A stretch of 64,000 nt of DNA from Opitutia bacterium (lineage in GTDB: Bacteria > Verrucomicrobiota > Verrucomicrobiia > Opitutales > UBA953): positions 1 through 64,000 of the forward strand of contig BGOM01000002.1 in the NCBI GenBank assembly GCA_003569245.1, read 5' to 3'. Below the pieces are notes generated by a model. The model was not told the origin of the DNA. It was given only the letters and a program-made list of their open reading frames with translations, and searched no databases. This document shows positions 10,319 through 18,812 of this stretch, in pieces; the first letter of the stretch is position 1; each line of letters opens with the position of its first letter. The position numbers were made by a program, and so were the translations under genes.

Positions 10319-12238
10319 CTACCTCAGCAGGAACTCCCGCAGGAAGAGGGCGGTGGCGAGGAACTGGAAGTCCGCGTTGGACTTCTTCACGAAGCCGTGG
10401 CCTTCGTCCTTCGCCATGACGTACCAGACGCGGCCGCCCTTCGCCCGGACGGCGTCGCGCATCCGCTCCGCCTCCGTCACCGGGACCCGCGGGTCGTTGC
10501 GGCCCTGGACGATGAGCAGGGGCGCCCGGATGCGCTCGGCCTGGTTCGCCGGGGAGATCCGCTCGAGGAACTCCCGCACCTCGGGTTTGCGCTCGTCACC
10601 GTACTCCAGCCGGCGGTTGCCGCGGCGGTAGTCGGAGGTATCGCGGAGGAACGTGACGAAGTTCGCGATGCCGACGTTGTCCACGCCGCAGCGGAAGCGG
10701 TCGGGGTAGGTCGCGAGGCAGGCCAGGCTCAGGTACCCGCCGTAGCTGCCGCCGGAGACGGCGAACCGGGTCGCGTCGAGCCGCGGCTCCCGGGCGGCCC
10801 AATCCAGCAGGGCGCCGACGTCCTTGACCGAGTCCTCGCGTTTCAGGACGTTATCCAAGGAGAGGTAACGCCGGCCGTAGCCGGTGGACCCGCGCACGTT
10901 CGGATAGATGAGCGCCACGCCGAGCTCGTTCAGGTAGTAGAGCAGGTTGCCGCGGTAGCCCGGGCGCGACTGGCCTTCGGGTCCGCCGTGCAGGAGGAAG
11001 AGCGCGGGGCGCTTGCCGGGGAACCTGACGGGGTCGGGTTCGTAGACGAGCGCGGGGATGCTCAGGCCGTCGAAGCTCGGGGTGCGCACGACGCGCGGGG
11101 CCGGCACGGCGATGGCCTGCTTCGGCTTGCTCGTCCGGTCCGTCCAGCGCGTCGCGGTCCCGGCATCGAGGTCGACGGACCAGGCGTCGGCCGCCGTCTC
11201 CTCGCTGTTGAGCGAGAAGCCGAGCTCATGGCTGCCGTGCCGCCAGCTCAGCGCCGACAGCACGCCGGCCGGCACCGCGGGCAGCGCCCGTTCCCGCCCG
11301 TCGGCGAGGTCGCGCACGTGGAGCACCGACCAGCCCTCCTCGTTGCGGGTGTAGGCCAGGAGACGGCCGTCCGCGGAGAGCGCGAGCTCCTCGGCATCCC
11401 ACCGCGGCGGCGGCCCGAGGCGGCGCAGCTCACCGGTCGCGAGCTCGAGTCGCACCACGTCGAGGAAGTCCGACTCGTGGTCGCTCAGCGCATAGACCGC
11501 CCGGTCGCCGTCGCCGAACCGCGCCTGCGCGAGGATGCGCCGGCCGGACTTCGGCGAAACCTGGACCTTCGCGCCCGTGGCGACGTCGGCGGTCCACAGC
11601 CGGGTATCCTCCTGGCCGTTGGCCACGCGGAGGAGGAGCTTCGTCCCGTCCGCCGACCAATCCGCGATGCCCCAGCCCGGGGTGTCGTGGCGGAGCAGCA
11701 CGCGCTCCTCCCGCGGATCCGCGGCTTTCACGAGGACGATGTCGCTTGCCTTGACCTCGCGTCGATTGGTCGCGTAGGCGATCCACTGGCCGTCCTTCGA
11801 CCAGGTCGCGTCGGTGTTGCGCGATTTCCCGTCGGTGAGCCGCACCGGCGTCGCCTTCGGGTCGGCGGTGTCGACCAGCCAGAGCTGGTAGTTCTCGTCG
11901 CCGCCTTGGTCGGCGACGTAGAGCAACTTCGTGCCGCCAGGCTGGAAGGCGCCGTTGCGGATCGGTTCGGGTCCGCGGGTCAGCGGGATGCGCTTGCCCT
12001 TCGGTTCCGCCATGCGGTGGAGGTGCGTCGCGTCGCCGATGCGCGTCGTGACGATCGCCTCGCGCCGGGCGCCGTGCCAGCCGCGGAAACTCGCCCCGCC
12101 GAGGTTCAGGTAGGGCTCGACCTGCGTCCGGAGCTCGGGCGGGATCGGCGGCACGCCTTCGACGACGAGGTTCGGCGGAATCTCCGCGGCCGTCACGAGG
12201 AGGAGCGACAGCAGGAAAGCGAGGGCGGGGCGGGCCAT
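10319..12238 (-). CDS. Exported prolyl-oligopeptidase-type serine peptidase (S9)
   Basis: The 639-residue protein starts with a signal peptide (MARPALAFLLSLLLVTAAE). Residues 60-370 form a beta-propeller with repeated WSKDGQWIAYATNR-like blades, and residues about 390-639 form the alpha/beta-hydrolase catalytic domain. The nucleophile is in SGGSYGGYLSL (about residue 495), the acid in GRNDPRVPVTEA and the histidine in KDEGHGFVKK, all in order and spacing expected for S9C acylaminoacyl peptidases. FLLHGGPEGQ gives the oxyanion region. It likely degrades short peptides in the periplasm or outside the cell. It is divergent from the hydrolase gene at 12322. Confidence 0.93.
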   Translation of the reverse strand: MARPALAFLLSLLLVTAAEIPPNLVVEGVPPIPPELRTQVEPYLNLGGASFRGWHGARREAIVTTRIGDATHLHRMAEPKGKRIPLTRGPEPIRNGAFQPGGTKLLYVADQGGDENYQLWLVDTADPKATPVRLTDGKSRNTDATWSKDGQWIAYATNRREVKASDIVLVKAADPREERVLLRHDTPGWGIADWSADGTKLLLRVANGQEDTRLWTADVATGAKVQVSPKSGRRILAQARFGDGDRAVYALSDHESDFLDVVRLELATGELRRLGPPPRWDAEELALSADGRLLAYTRNEEGWSVLHVRDLADGRERALPAVPAGVLSALSWRHGSHELGFSLNSEETAADAWSVDLDAGTATRWTDRTSKPKQAIAVPAPRVVRTPSFDGLSIPALVYEPDPVRFPGKRPALFLLHGGPEGQSRPGYRGNLLYYLNELGVALIYPNVRGSTGYGRRYLSLDNVLKREDSVKDVGALLDWAAREPRLDATRFAVSGGSYGGYLSLACLATYPDRFRCGVDNVGIANFVTFLRDTSDYRRGNRRLEYGDERKPEVREFLERISPANQAERIRAPLLIVQGRNDPRVPVTEAERMRDAVRAKGGRVWYVMAKDEGHGFVKKSNADFQFLATALFLREFLLR

Positions 12239-12321
12239 GCGCCCTATAAAAGGAGGCGAGGGAGGCCGGTCGACCTCAGAAGATGGCTCGCCTCCGCGAG
12301 GCCGGCGGCTAGGTCTAGGCC

Positions 12322-13452
12322 ATGGTCAGGCGCCCCCGTCCCTTCCTCTTGTTGCTCGCCGCGCTGGTCGGCCTGGTCGGCCCGGTCTCCGCGATACCGC
12401 CTCTCTCCCCGTTGCAGGTGGCCGAAGCGAGCCGTCGGGCGGAGCTCCGGGCCGAGCGCTCCGCCGAGGTGGCCGCCCGCGAGATCAAGGACGGGGACAA
12501 GTCCCTCCGCTGGCTGGAGCGGGAGTTCAACCTCGCCCCCGAGGGCGAGCGGAGCCTCTGGATCTCGATGCACGGCGGCGGCGGCGCCCCGGCCGAGGTC
12601 AACGACCAGCAGTGGCGCAACCAGATCCGGCTCTACGCCCCGCCCGAAGGCATCGTGGTCGCGCCGCGCGCCCCGACCAATACTTGGAACCTCTGGCACG
12701 AGCCGCATATCGACCGGCTGTTCGACCGGCTGATCCAGGATTTCGTCGCGGTCCGCGGCGTGCATCCGGACAAGGTCTACCTGCTCGGTTATTCCGCCGG
12801 TGGCGACGGGGTCTGGCAGCTCGCACCGCGCATGGCCGACCGCTTCGCCGCCGCCGCGATGATGGCCGGGCATACCAACGGCGTGAACACCCTCGGCGTG
12901 CGTAATCTCCCCTTTGCCATGTTCGTCGGCGGGGCGGACGCGGCTTATAACCGCAACAAGGTCGTCGCGGAGAAGATCGCCGAGTTCGGCCGCTTGCGGC
13001 TGGAGGACCCCGCCGGTTACGAGCATCTCGGCCGCGTGTACCCCGGGCTGCCGCATTGGATGGACCGCAAGGACGCCGAGGCCTTGCCGTGGATGGCCAA
13101 GTTCACCCGCGTCGCCTGGCCCCGCAAGGTCGTCTGGGTGCAGACCGGCGTCACGCACGACCGCTTCTATTGGCTGGAGTTGCCGGCCGGCGTCGCGAAG
13201 CCCGGCCAGAAGATCGTCGCGACCGCCCGGGGCCAGGAGATCGTCCTCGAGGGTGACGTCCCCGCGGGCCTGACGTTGCGCATGCGCGAGGGGCTCGTCG
13301 ACGACCTCGCCCACCCGGTCAAGGTCACGGTCAACGGCCGCGTGGCGCTGACCGCGATCCCGACGCCCGCGACGCCGACCCAGCTGCGCGCTTGGTTGGC
13401 CGAGCGCTTCGACGAACGGGCCACGCCGACCGCCACCCTGCGTCTCCCTTGA
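12322..13452 (+). CDS. Exported alpha/beta-hydrolase (carboxylesterase/PHB-depolymerase-like)
   Basis: The 376-residue product has a signal peptide ([21 protein letters not shown]). The core contains [14 protein letters not shown] (oxyanion loop), [17 protein letters not shown] (GxSxG nucleophile, about residue 160), [14 protein letters not shown] with a possible acid, and a histidine in GLPHWMD or THDRFYW. After about residue 280 a beta-rich segment ([18 protein letters not shown], then [12 protein letters not shown]) forms an extra C-terminal domain. This layout resembles other secreted plant-cell-wall or polyester esterases, but no substrate can be deduced. It is followed after 11 bases by the DUF1080 gene, so the two are probably cotranscribed. 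Confidence 0.82.
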   Translation: MVRRPRPFLLLLAALVGLVGPVSAIPPLSPLQVAEASRRAELRAERSAEVAAREIKDGDKSLRWLEREFNLAPEGERSLWISMHGGGGAPAEVNDQQWRNQIRLYAPPEGIVVAPRAPTNTWNLWHEPHIDRLFDRLIQDFVAVRGVHPDKVYLLGYSAGGDGVWQLAPRMADRFAAAAMMAGHTNGVNTLGVRNLPFAMFVGGADAAYNRNKVVAEKIAEFGRLRLEDPAGYEHLGRVYPGLPHWMDRKDAEALPWMAKFTRVAWPRKVVWVQTGVTHDRFYWLELPAGVAKPGQKIVATARGQEIVLEGDVPAGLTLRMREGLVDDLAHPVKVTVNGRVALTAIPTPATPTQLRAWLAERFDERATPTATLRLP

Positions 13453-13463
13453 TTCCCGCCGCC

Positions 13464-14138
13464 ATGCGTACACCGCTCCTGCTTGCCTGCCTCGCGCTCC
13501 CGTCCGTAGCCCGTCCTGCGTCCGAACCTTTCCCGGTCAGTCCGACGGTGCCCGCCGTGGCCCATCCGCCGGCCGACGCGCCCGGCTTCGTCCCGTTGTT
13601 CAATGGCAAGGACCTCACCGGTTGGCGCACGAAGGGCAACTGGGTCTACGAGGCTGACGGTACCGTCACCCTCAAGCCGCGCCCCGGCGAGACGGGCTGG
13701 AAGCGCTTCGACGCATACCTTTTCACCGAGCGCAAGTACCGCGACTTCGTCCTCGACCTCGAATTCAAGTTCGAACGGACCGGCAACTCCGGCGTCTTCT
13801 TCCGCGTGGCCGATCCCTTGGATCCCGTCGACCGCGGCATCGAGCTGCAGATCCTCGACACGCACGGCCTGGCGAAGCCGGGCCACCATGATTGCGGCGG
13901 GATCATCCGCGCGATGGCGGCGGCGCGGAACATGGTGAAGCCCGCGGGCGAGTGGAACCGCTACACGCTCACGCTCCAGGCCGACCTCCTGCAGGTCGAT
14001 TTCAACGGCGAGCGCACCATCGTCCTGGCGCTGGACAAGTCGCCGATGAAGGACCGCCCGGCCGACGGGCACGTCGGCTTCCAGGATGAGGCGAAGCGCG
14101 TCTGGTACCGCGGCGTCCGGATCAAGGAACTGAAGTAG
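13464..14138 (+). CDS. DUF1080 protein (3-keto-disaccharide hydrolase-like)
   Basis: The 224-residue product begins with a signal peptide (MRTPLLLACLALPSVARPA). It is a single DUF1080 domain: FVPLFNGKDLTGWRTKGN, VYEADGTVTL, the FVLDLEFKFERTGNSGVFFR stretch, GIELQILDTHG, and WNRYTLTLQADLLQVDFNGE, ending VWYRGVRIKELK. DUF1080 has a concanavalin-like jelly roll; characterised members cleave 3-keto-glycosides made by Gfo/Idh/MocA-type dehydrogenases. Such enzymes are encoded at 44216-47559 in this window. The ATG at 13464 opens the signal peptide, and the gene follows the hydrolase with an 11-base gap. Confidence 0.88.
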   Translation: MRTPLLLACLALPSVARPASEPFPVSPTVPAVAHPPADAPGFVPLFNGKDLTGWRTKGNWVYEADGTVTLKPRPGETGWKRFDAYLFTERKYRDFVLDLEFKFERTGNSGVFFRVADPLDPVDRGIELQILDTHGLAKPGHHDCGGIIRAMAAARNMVKPAGEWNRYTLTLQADLLQVDFNGERTIVLALDKSPMKDRPADGHVGFQDEAKRVWYRGVRIKELK

Positions 14139-14141
14139 GCC

Positions 14142-14786
14142 TCAGCGCGGGAACCAGCGTCGCGCGGCCAGCCAGAGCGCGACGGGGACGACCACGCTCA
14201 GGCCCAGCGCCCAGGCCGGCTCCGCCTGGCCCAGCGCGCCGATGCCGGCGAAGAGGAATCCCGTCGGCACGCTGCCGCAGCCCAGCGCGAAGAGGAAGGT
14301 CCGGAACGGCATGCCGTGCAGGCCGGCGAGGCACGCCACCGCCTCGGGAAGGATCGGGAGGCAACGCGAGCCCGCCACGAGCCAGGCGCCGCCGCGGGCG
14401 AAGAGCCCTTCGCCGGCGCGCAGGCCTTCCTCGCCGGCGAGGCGCAGCGCGAGCGGCCGGCCCAGCCAGCGGCTGAGGGCGTAGGCGACGAGCCCGGCGA
14501 GCATCGTGCCCGCCGCGGCGTAGAGCCCGCCGAGCCAGGTGCCGTAAGCGAGGCCGAGGGCCGACATCACGAGCGTGCTCGGGATCGGCAGGAGGAGGTC
14601 GGCGACGAGCAGGCCGACCCCGGCGAGGCCCGCGCCCGCGCCGTAGCCGGACATCCAGGCGCGCGCCCCTTCGACCGAGAACGCCGCCTCCAACGCGTCG
14701 CCCCAGATCAGGTAGGGCACGATCGCGCCGAGCAGCACGAGAGCGGTGCTGACGAGCAGGACGCGGTGGCGGGCGAACCCGTTCAT
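14142..14786 (-). CDS. VTT-domain (DedA/TVP38-like) membrane protein
   Basis: The 214-residue protein has five or six hydrophobic segments and the SNARE-associated/VTT pattern: a first helix VLLVSTALVLLGAIVPYLIW, the re-entrant segment LLLPIPSTLVMSALGLAYG, then GLYAAAGTMLAGLVAYALSR, a second re-entrant element GSRCLPILPEAVACLAGLHG, and a C-terminal helix. Bacterial members are DedA/TVP38-type proteins, several of which flip or scramble lipids such as undecaprenyl phosphate or phosphatidylethanolamine. The ATG overlaps the stop of the cupin gene (ATGA), so it is the second gene of a two-gene operon. Confidence 0.85.
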   Translation of the reverse strand: MNGFARHRVLLVSTALVLLGAIVPYLIWGDALEAAFSVEGARAWMSGYGAGAGLAGVGLLVADLLLPIPSTLVMSALGLAYGTWLGGLYAAAGTMLAGLVAYALSRWLGRPLALRLAGEEGLRAGEGLFARGGAWLVAGSRCLPILPEAVACLAGLHGMPFRTFLFALGCGSVPTGFLFAGIGALGQAEPAWALGLSVVVPVALWLAARRWFPR

Positions 14787-15193
14787 CCCCGCGCGCGCAG
14801 GTCCTTCCACGGGGACTCGCCGCTGACGTCGACCATGAAGGGGCCCTGGCTCGCGCCGGGCGAGAGGATCGCCAGGATCGTCGCGTCGGCCCGCGAGGTG
14901 TTGAACGTCGCATGCACGACGCCGGCGGGGATGTGCGCGCTGTCGCCGGGCCGCAGGACGCGCTTCTCGGTCTCGACCCACTGCTCCACCTCGCCGGCGA
15001 GCACGTAGATCATCTCCTCGAGCTCAGGATGCGTATGGAACGCGTGCCCTTCGCCGGCGGGCAGGGTGGCCTCGCAGACCTGCAGGTCCTTCGCGCCGGT
15101 GAGCTCCGGCCGGGTCAGCCAGTAGTTGGTGCGACCTTTGTATTCCTCCTTGAGGGCCTCGGCCTTGGTCACGAAACGCAGGGGTTTGCTCAT
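14783..15193 (-). CDS. Small cupin-domain protein
   Basis: The 136-residue product is a single cupin barrel. Motif 1 reads GHAFHTHPELEEMIYVLAGE, with the two His and Glu metal ligands, and motif 2 reads RPGDSAHIPAGVVHATFN with the last His. The N-terminal part (KGRTNYWLTRPELTGA) has no further domain. Such single cupins may bind a metal and a small carboxylate or sugar, or act as isomerases or oxygenases, but nothing fixes the ligand. It begins at the ATG at 15193 (MSKPLRFVTK, leader ending GGACC-ATG) and is translationally coupled to the VTT gene. Confidence 0.85.
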   Translation of the reverse strand: MSKPLRFVTKAEALKEEYKGRTNYWLTRPELTGAKDLQVCEATLPAGEGHAFHTHPELEEMIYVLAGEVEQWVETEKRVLRPGDSAHIPAGVVHATFNTSRADATILAILSPGASQGPFMVDVSGESPWKDLRARG

Positions 15194-15293
15194 GGTCCGA
15201 CGCTGGCCGAGCTCCGCCCGCAGGGCAAGCGTCCGCAACGGCGCGTTGACAGGCGGGAACCACGGGGCGAGAAGCATTGTCCTGCTCCCCCCC

Positions 15294-16085
15294 ATGAAGC
15301 CCCTCCATACCCTGTTCCTCGGCGCCGCCTTCCTCGGCGCCTCCGCCTTCGCCGCCGACGAGGCGAAGAAGCCCGCCGCCGACGTCAAGCCGGCCGCCAA
15401 AGCCCCGGCGGTGAAGCTGCCCGCGCAGCCCGCCGATGTCGCCGCGCCCAAGCTCGGCAACGACGGCCAGCCGCAGGCCGGTTTCGTGAAGTCGCATGAA
15501 TCCTTCGTCGCCCTCGCCAAGAAGGGCGAAGCCCAGGTCGTCTTCCTCGGTGACTCCATCACCGCCGGTTGGAACGGCCAGAAGGCGCTCTTCGACAAGG
15601 AATATTCGCAGTATAAGGCCGTGAACTTCGGCATCGGCGGCGACCGCGTCCAGCACGTGCTCTGGCGCGTCGAGAACGGCGAGTTCGAAGGCATCAAGCC
15701 GAAGGTCGTCGTGCTCATGATCGGCACCAACAACGCCGGCGTCGCCGAGAACTCCCCCGAGCAGATCGCGGCCGGCATCAGGAACATCATCGCCGCCATC
15801 CACAAGCGCTCGGCCGATACCAAGATCCTGCTCCTCGCGATCTTCCCGCGCGGCGCCGGCGAGGCCAACAACCCCGGCCGGACCAAGAACAAGGCCGTCA
15901 ACGCCCTGATCGCCAAGTTCGACGACGGCCAGAAGGTGCACTACCTCGACATCGGACCGAAGTTCCTCACCGCCGACGGCACCCTCTCCAAGGAGATCAT
16001 GCCCGACCTGCTGCACCTGAACGCCAAGGGCTACCAGATCGAGGCCGACGCCATCCGCGAGAAGCTCGCCGCGCTCGCCAAGTAA
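15294..16085 (+). CDS. Exported SGNH/GDSL hydrolase
   Basis: The 263-residue product has a signal peptide (MKPLHTLFLGAAFLGASAFA), a Lys/Ala/Pro-rich linker to about residue 65, and an SGNH hydrolase domain. Block I reads VVFLGDSITAGWNG (catalytic Ser), block II FGIGGDRVQH, block III VVLMIGTNNAG and block V MPDLLHLNAKGYQ, which holds the Asp and His. This matches the platelet-activating-factor acetylhydrolase-like branch often found as carbohydrate acetyl- or sialate esterases. It is likely to deacylate an extracellular carbohydrate. A terminator follows about 25 bases after the stop. Confidence 0.92.
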   Translation: MKPLHTLFLGAAFLGASAFAADEAKKPAADVKPAAKAPAVKLPAQPADVAAPKLGNDGQPQAGFVKSHESFVALAKKGEAQVVFLGDSITAGWNGQKALFDKEYSQYKAVNFGIGGDRVQHVLWRVENGEFEGIKPKVVVLMIGTNNAGVAENSPEQIAAGIRNIIAAIHKRSADTKILLLAIFPRGAGEANNPGRTKNKAVNALIAKFDDGQKVHYLDIGPKFLTADGTLSKEIMPDLLHLNAKGYQIEADAIREKLAALAK

Positions 16086-16110
16086 GCCGCCGGCTCACCC
16101 CAGGTTTCCG

Positions 16111-16143
16111 AAGGCCGGTCCCGCGAGGGTCCGGCCTTCTTCG
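16111..16143 (+). terminator. Terminator after the SGNH hydrolase gene
   Basis: AAGGCCGG (16111-16118) pairs with CCGGCCTT (16131-16138) and is followed by CTTCTTCG, a short pyrimidine and T-rich tail. It lies between the end of the SGNH hydrolase gene and the end of the facing gene at 16151. Confidence 0.65.
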
Positions 16144-16150
16144 TCTCCGG

Positions 16151-17449
16151 CTACTTTCCCCAGTCCGCGGGGAGGTCGGGCAAGGTCGCCGTCAGGATCT
16201 CGTGGATAGCCTGGCGTTCGTCGGCCGGCAGGTGGGCGAACGCCGGCGCCGGGGTCGCGGCGCGCAGGCCGACGGAGAGGCGGCGCAGCACGACGGTCCG
16301 GAGTTCCTTGGGCATCGCCTCGAAGGTCCGCGCGTAGATCAGCGGGCTGCAGCGGTACCTGAACAGGCGCGTCCGGAGGTCGAGGTCGCGCAGGGAGCGG
16401 TCGCGGTCGTCCGCCCGGCGGCTGGCGCCGTAGGCTTTCTCGAAGGCCCCGTCACCCTGCACGCCGCCGGCCGGGAAGGCCGCCTCGCCCTTGCAGAGCA
16501 AGGCTTCGATCACCTTCTCCGCCTGGCTGTTCAGGACGACCAGGCAGGAGCCGGCGGGCGCGGAGTCCGCGGGCAGCTGCAGCAGCTCGCGCATCGCCGG
16601 CCAGCGGAAGAGCGCGATCCGCGCCTGCTGGTTGGCGGCGCAGAGCACGTTGTGCACGTGCACCTGGTGGTCGTGCATCAGCAGGGCCACGATATCGCTC
16701 GTCGCCCGCGGGTAGCGCGCGGCGTCGGGCCCGGCGGGCAGCTCCGGACGCACCTCGCCGCGCAACCCGGCGTCGCCCGTGAAATCCTCGGTCGCCTTAC
16801 CGGTGACGTTGCCCCGGTGACGCAGCCCGCCGGAGCGGCCGGTGACGTACCAGCCGCCCCAGCGTTCCTCGAGCGGCGTCGCCGGCTCGATGTTGGAGCT
16901 ACCCGAGCCGGCGAGCGGTTCGCCGGTCGCGTCCGGGAAGACCGTGCGCGCGCGCAGCGAGGGGGTGTGGTCGTGGTGCGCGTGGCAGAGCAGGCATTCC
17001 TGGCTGCGCGCGATCAGGGGAGCGGTCTCCGGCTGCTGCGCGTCGAGCACGTAGAAGGTCGCGCCCAGCACGGGGTCGAAGACGGTGATCTCGATGGCGC
17101 CGCCGGGCACCCAGCCGACGTAGGCCTCGTCGGAGAAATACAGCGCGCGGGGATTGACGGGCGAGATGAGCCCGCGCTGCAGGCTGGTCTTGCCGAAGAC
17201 GAGCAGCTGGGATTCCACGGGCACCTGCAGACGCTCGAGCAGCCAACGTAGCCGGCGCCGCGCGGGCCAGCCGCGGATTTCCTCCGCCTGCGCCGCCACG
17301 GCCGCGTTCAGGCGGGAGACGGCGTCCACGGGCGCCGTCGTCGAGTAGCTGATCGGCGGGTCCTCGAAAGGCTCGTGGTTCTGGGCAACGAGGGTTCCGC
17401 GCAGCGCCAGCGTGGCGGCCAGCAGGAGAGCGGGGCGGCGGAGAGCCAT
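16151..17449 (-). CDS. Exported protein with a single CXXCH heme-type motif, unknown function
   Basis: The 432-residue product starts with a signal peptide (MALRRPALLLAATLALRGTL, cleavage after LVAQ). An ECLLCHAHHDHT segment near residue 150 gives one CXXCH, the c-type heme attachment motif, surrounded by further histidines. The region FGKTSLQRGLISPVNPRALY before it and VTGRSGGLRHRGNVTG after it are features I associate with large uncharacterised cytochrome-like proteins of planctomycetes and verrucomicrobia. It likely carries one heme in the periplasm, though a metal site is possible. Two further in-frame ATGs lie just upstream (17461 and 17479); 17449 is the one that opens the signal peptide. 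It follows the sigma-factor gene on the same strand by about 80 bases. Confidence 0.72.
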   Translation of the reverse strand: MALRRPALLLAATLALRGTLVAQNHEPFEDPPISYSTTAPVDAVSRLNAAVAAQAEEIRGWPARRRLRWLLERLQVPVESQLLVFGKTSLQRGLISPVNPRALYFSDEAYVGWVPGGAIEITVFDPVLGATFYVLDAQQPETAPLIARSQECLLCHAHHDHTPSLRARTVFPDATGEPLAGSGSSNIEPATPLEERWGGWYVTGRSGGLRHRGNVTGKATEDFTGDAGLRGEVRPELPAGPDAARYPRATSDIVALLMHDHQVHVHNVLCAANQQARIALFRWPAMRELLQLPADSAPAGSCLVVLNSQAEKVIEALLCKGEAAFPAGGVQGDGAFEKAYGASRRADDRDRSLRDLDLRTRLFRYRCSPLIYARTFEAMPKELRTVVLRRLSVGLRAATPAPAFAHLPADERQAIHEILTATLPDLPADWGK

Positions 17450-17531
17450 GGCACCGAGCATGGCCCTCCTCGCCCTCACCGCAAGAACGCCCTCCGCGTC
17501 CCCGTGTTAGTAGGCCGCCTTGCGGGCGGAG

Positions 17532-18533
17532 TTAGGCCGCCGGTCGCGCGGCCGCCTCGGTCCGGAGTTTCTGCAGCGCGATGCCCTCCAGCTGGCGGAC
17601 GCGTTCGCGGGTGACGCCCAGCGCGGCGCCGATCTCCTCCAGCGTCCATTCATGGTCCGTCCCGATCCCGTGGCGCAGGCAGAGGATGCGGCGCTCACGT
17701 CCGTCGAGGTGGTCGAGCAGGGCGCGGGCGAAGGTCGCGCGGTCGGAGCGTTCCGCCGCGTGCGCCGGGTCCGTCGCCTCCTCGTCCTTCAGGCGGTCCG
17801 CCAGGGTGAGTCCGCCGTCGTTTTCCGGCGGGGCGTCGAGCGAGACGCCGGCCTGCGTCAGCCGACGCAGGTCCGTCAGGTGGCCGGGCGCCCAGCCCAG
17901 TTGCAGGGAGACCTCGGTCTCGGTGGGCTCGCGTCCGAGCTGCTGCGTCAGCTCGGCCTCCGCGCGCCGGGCCGCGGTCAGCTGCTCGTGGAGGTTGCGC
18001 GGCAGGTGCACCGGGCGATGGCGCTGGCGCACCTCCGCCACGATCTGGCTGTGGATGTCCCACGCCGCGAAGGTGCTGAAACGGATGCCGCGCTCGGGGT
18101 CGAACTTCTGGGTCGCGGTCATCAGGCCCAGGTTGCCCGCGCTGATCAGGTCCAGCAGGTCATCGCGGCTCCGGGCGAAACGCTTGGCGAAGTAGACGAC
18201 CAGGCGCAGGTTGCGTTCGACGAACTCATCGTAAGCGAGCCGCCCCGCCGGCGTGAACGAGCCGTCAGCCCGGCGACCGGCGCGCAGGGCGCGACCCAGC
18301 GCGGTCTCCTCGGCGGGTTCGAGCTTATCGCGGTGGCAGGCGCGGCGGAGGTAGTCGCCCAGGCCGTCGAACTCAGCGGGCTCCTCGGCGAAGGCCTGGG
18401 CCGCGAGCGCGGCGAGCTCGGACAGGGTCGAGGGATCGGGGGCGGTCTCCTGGTTCGGGAGGCGGTCGAGGGTCGGGGCGGGGAGGGTGCTGGTCGGCAG
18501 GCGGAGATCTTGGAGGAGTTGGGTTTGGATCAT
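17532..18533 (-). CDS. Sigma-70 family RNA polymerase sigma factor, atypical region 2
   Basis: The 333-residue protein has an acidic N-terminus, region 1.2/2.1 (LGDYLRRACHRDKLEPAEE and VERNLRLVVYFAKRFARSRD), region 2.3/2.4 (DLISAGNLGLMTATQKFDPE and RFSTFAAWDIHSQIVAEVRQ), region 3 and a classical region 4 with TLEEIGAALGVTRERVRQLE. This makes it a group 2 (RpoS-like) factor rather than an ECF sigma. In primary and RpoS factors region 2.4 reads WWIRQ; here it is AAWDIHSQI, so residues that read or melt the -10 element have changed. It is divergent from the M13 peptidase gene and has a structured leader (see 18586-18647). It may direct a special regulon. Confidence 0.9.
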   Translation of the reverse strand: MIQTQLLQDLRLPTSTLPAPTLDRLPNQETAPDPSTLSELAALAAQAFAEEPAEFDGLGDYLRRACHRDKLEPAEETALGRALRAGRRADGSFTPAGRLAYDEFVERNLRLVVYFAKRFARSRDDLLDLISAGNLGLMTATQKFDPERGIRFSTFAAWDIHSQIVAEVRQRHRPVHLPRNLHEQLTAARRAEAELTQQLGREPTETEVSLQLGWAPGHLTDLRRLTQAGVSLDAPPENDGGLTLADRLKDEEATDPAHAAERSDRATFARALLDHLDGRERRILCLRHGIGTDHEWTLEEIGAALGVTRERVRQLEGIALQKLRTEAAARPAA

Positions 18534-18585
18534 GTGGAAAGGGGTGGGGTGGTTTCTAATAAAAAGTAAATGGCCTCTATAGAAG

Positions 18586-18611
18586 GGTCCGGAAAATGCC
18601 CTTTTCGGACC
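18586..18611 (-). promoter_or_regulatory. Stem-loop in the leader of the sigma-factor gene
   Basis: On the minus strand the leader reads GGTCCG AAAA, GGGCA loop, TTTT C CGGACC: a 10-bp stem with one bulged base, about 55 bases before the sigma-factor start codon. It lies in the AT-richer part of a 279-base divergent intergenic region. A leader hairpin in front of a stress-type sigma factor could control its translation, as for rpoS, but no function can be shown from sequence. Confidence 0.4.
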
Positions 18612-18647
18612 AATGATTTCCTAAGTCCTTGTCGGACAATGAAATCC
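18606..18647. repeat. Imperfect direct repeat in the sigma factor / M13 peptidase intergenic region
   Basis: CGGACCAATGATTTCC at 18606-18621 and CGGACAATGAAATCC at 18633-18647 are imperfect direct copies 27 bases apart, about two and a half helical turns. The first copy overlaps the stem-loop at 18586-18611. Placement between two divergent starts fits a tandem binding site for a regulator of the sigma gene, the peptidase gene, or both. This is a sequence observation only. Confidence 0.35.
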
Positions 18648-18812
18648 TTTGCGTAGATTTTTCCGGCGCCAGGGCGTCCGCCGGGCCCAGGGGGGTGGGA
18701 GAGGGATATTCTGCCCGCTTGCCGCGGCCTGTCAAACGGCCCAAGCCCCGGTCGGGGGCATCGTGCTCTAAAATAGGGTTTCCCCCGCCCTCGGGGGCCG
18801 CCACCCTGCGGG

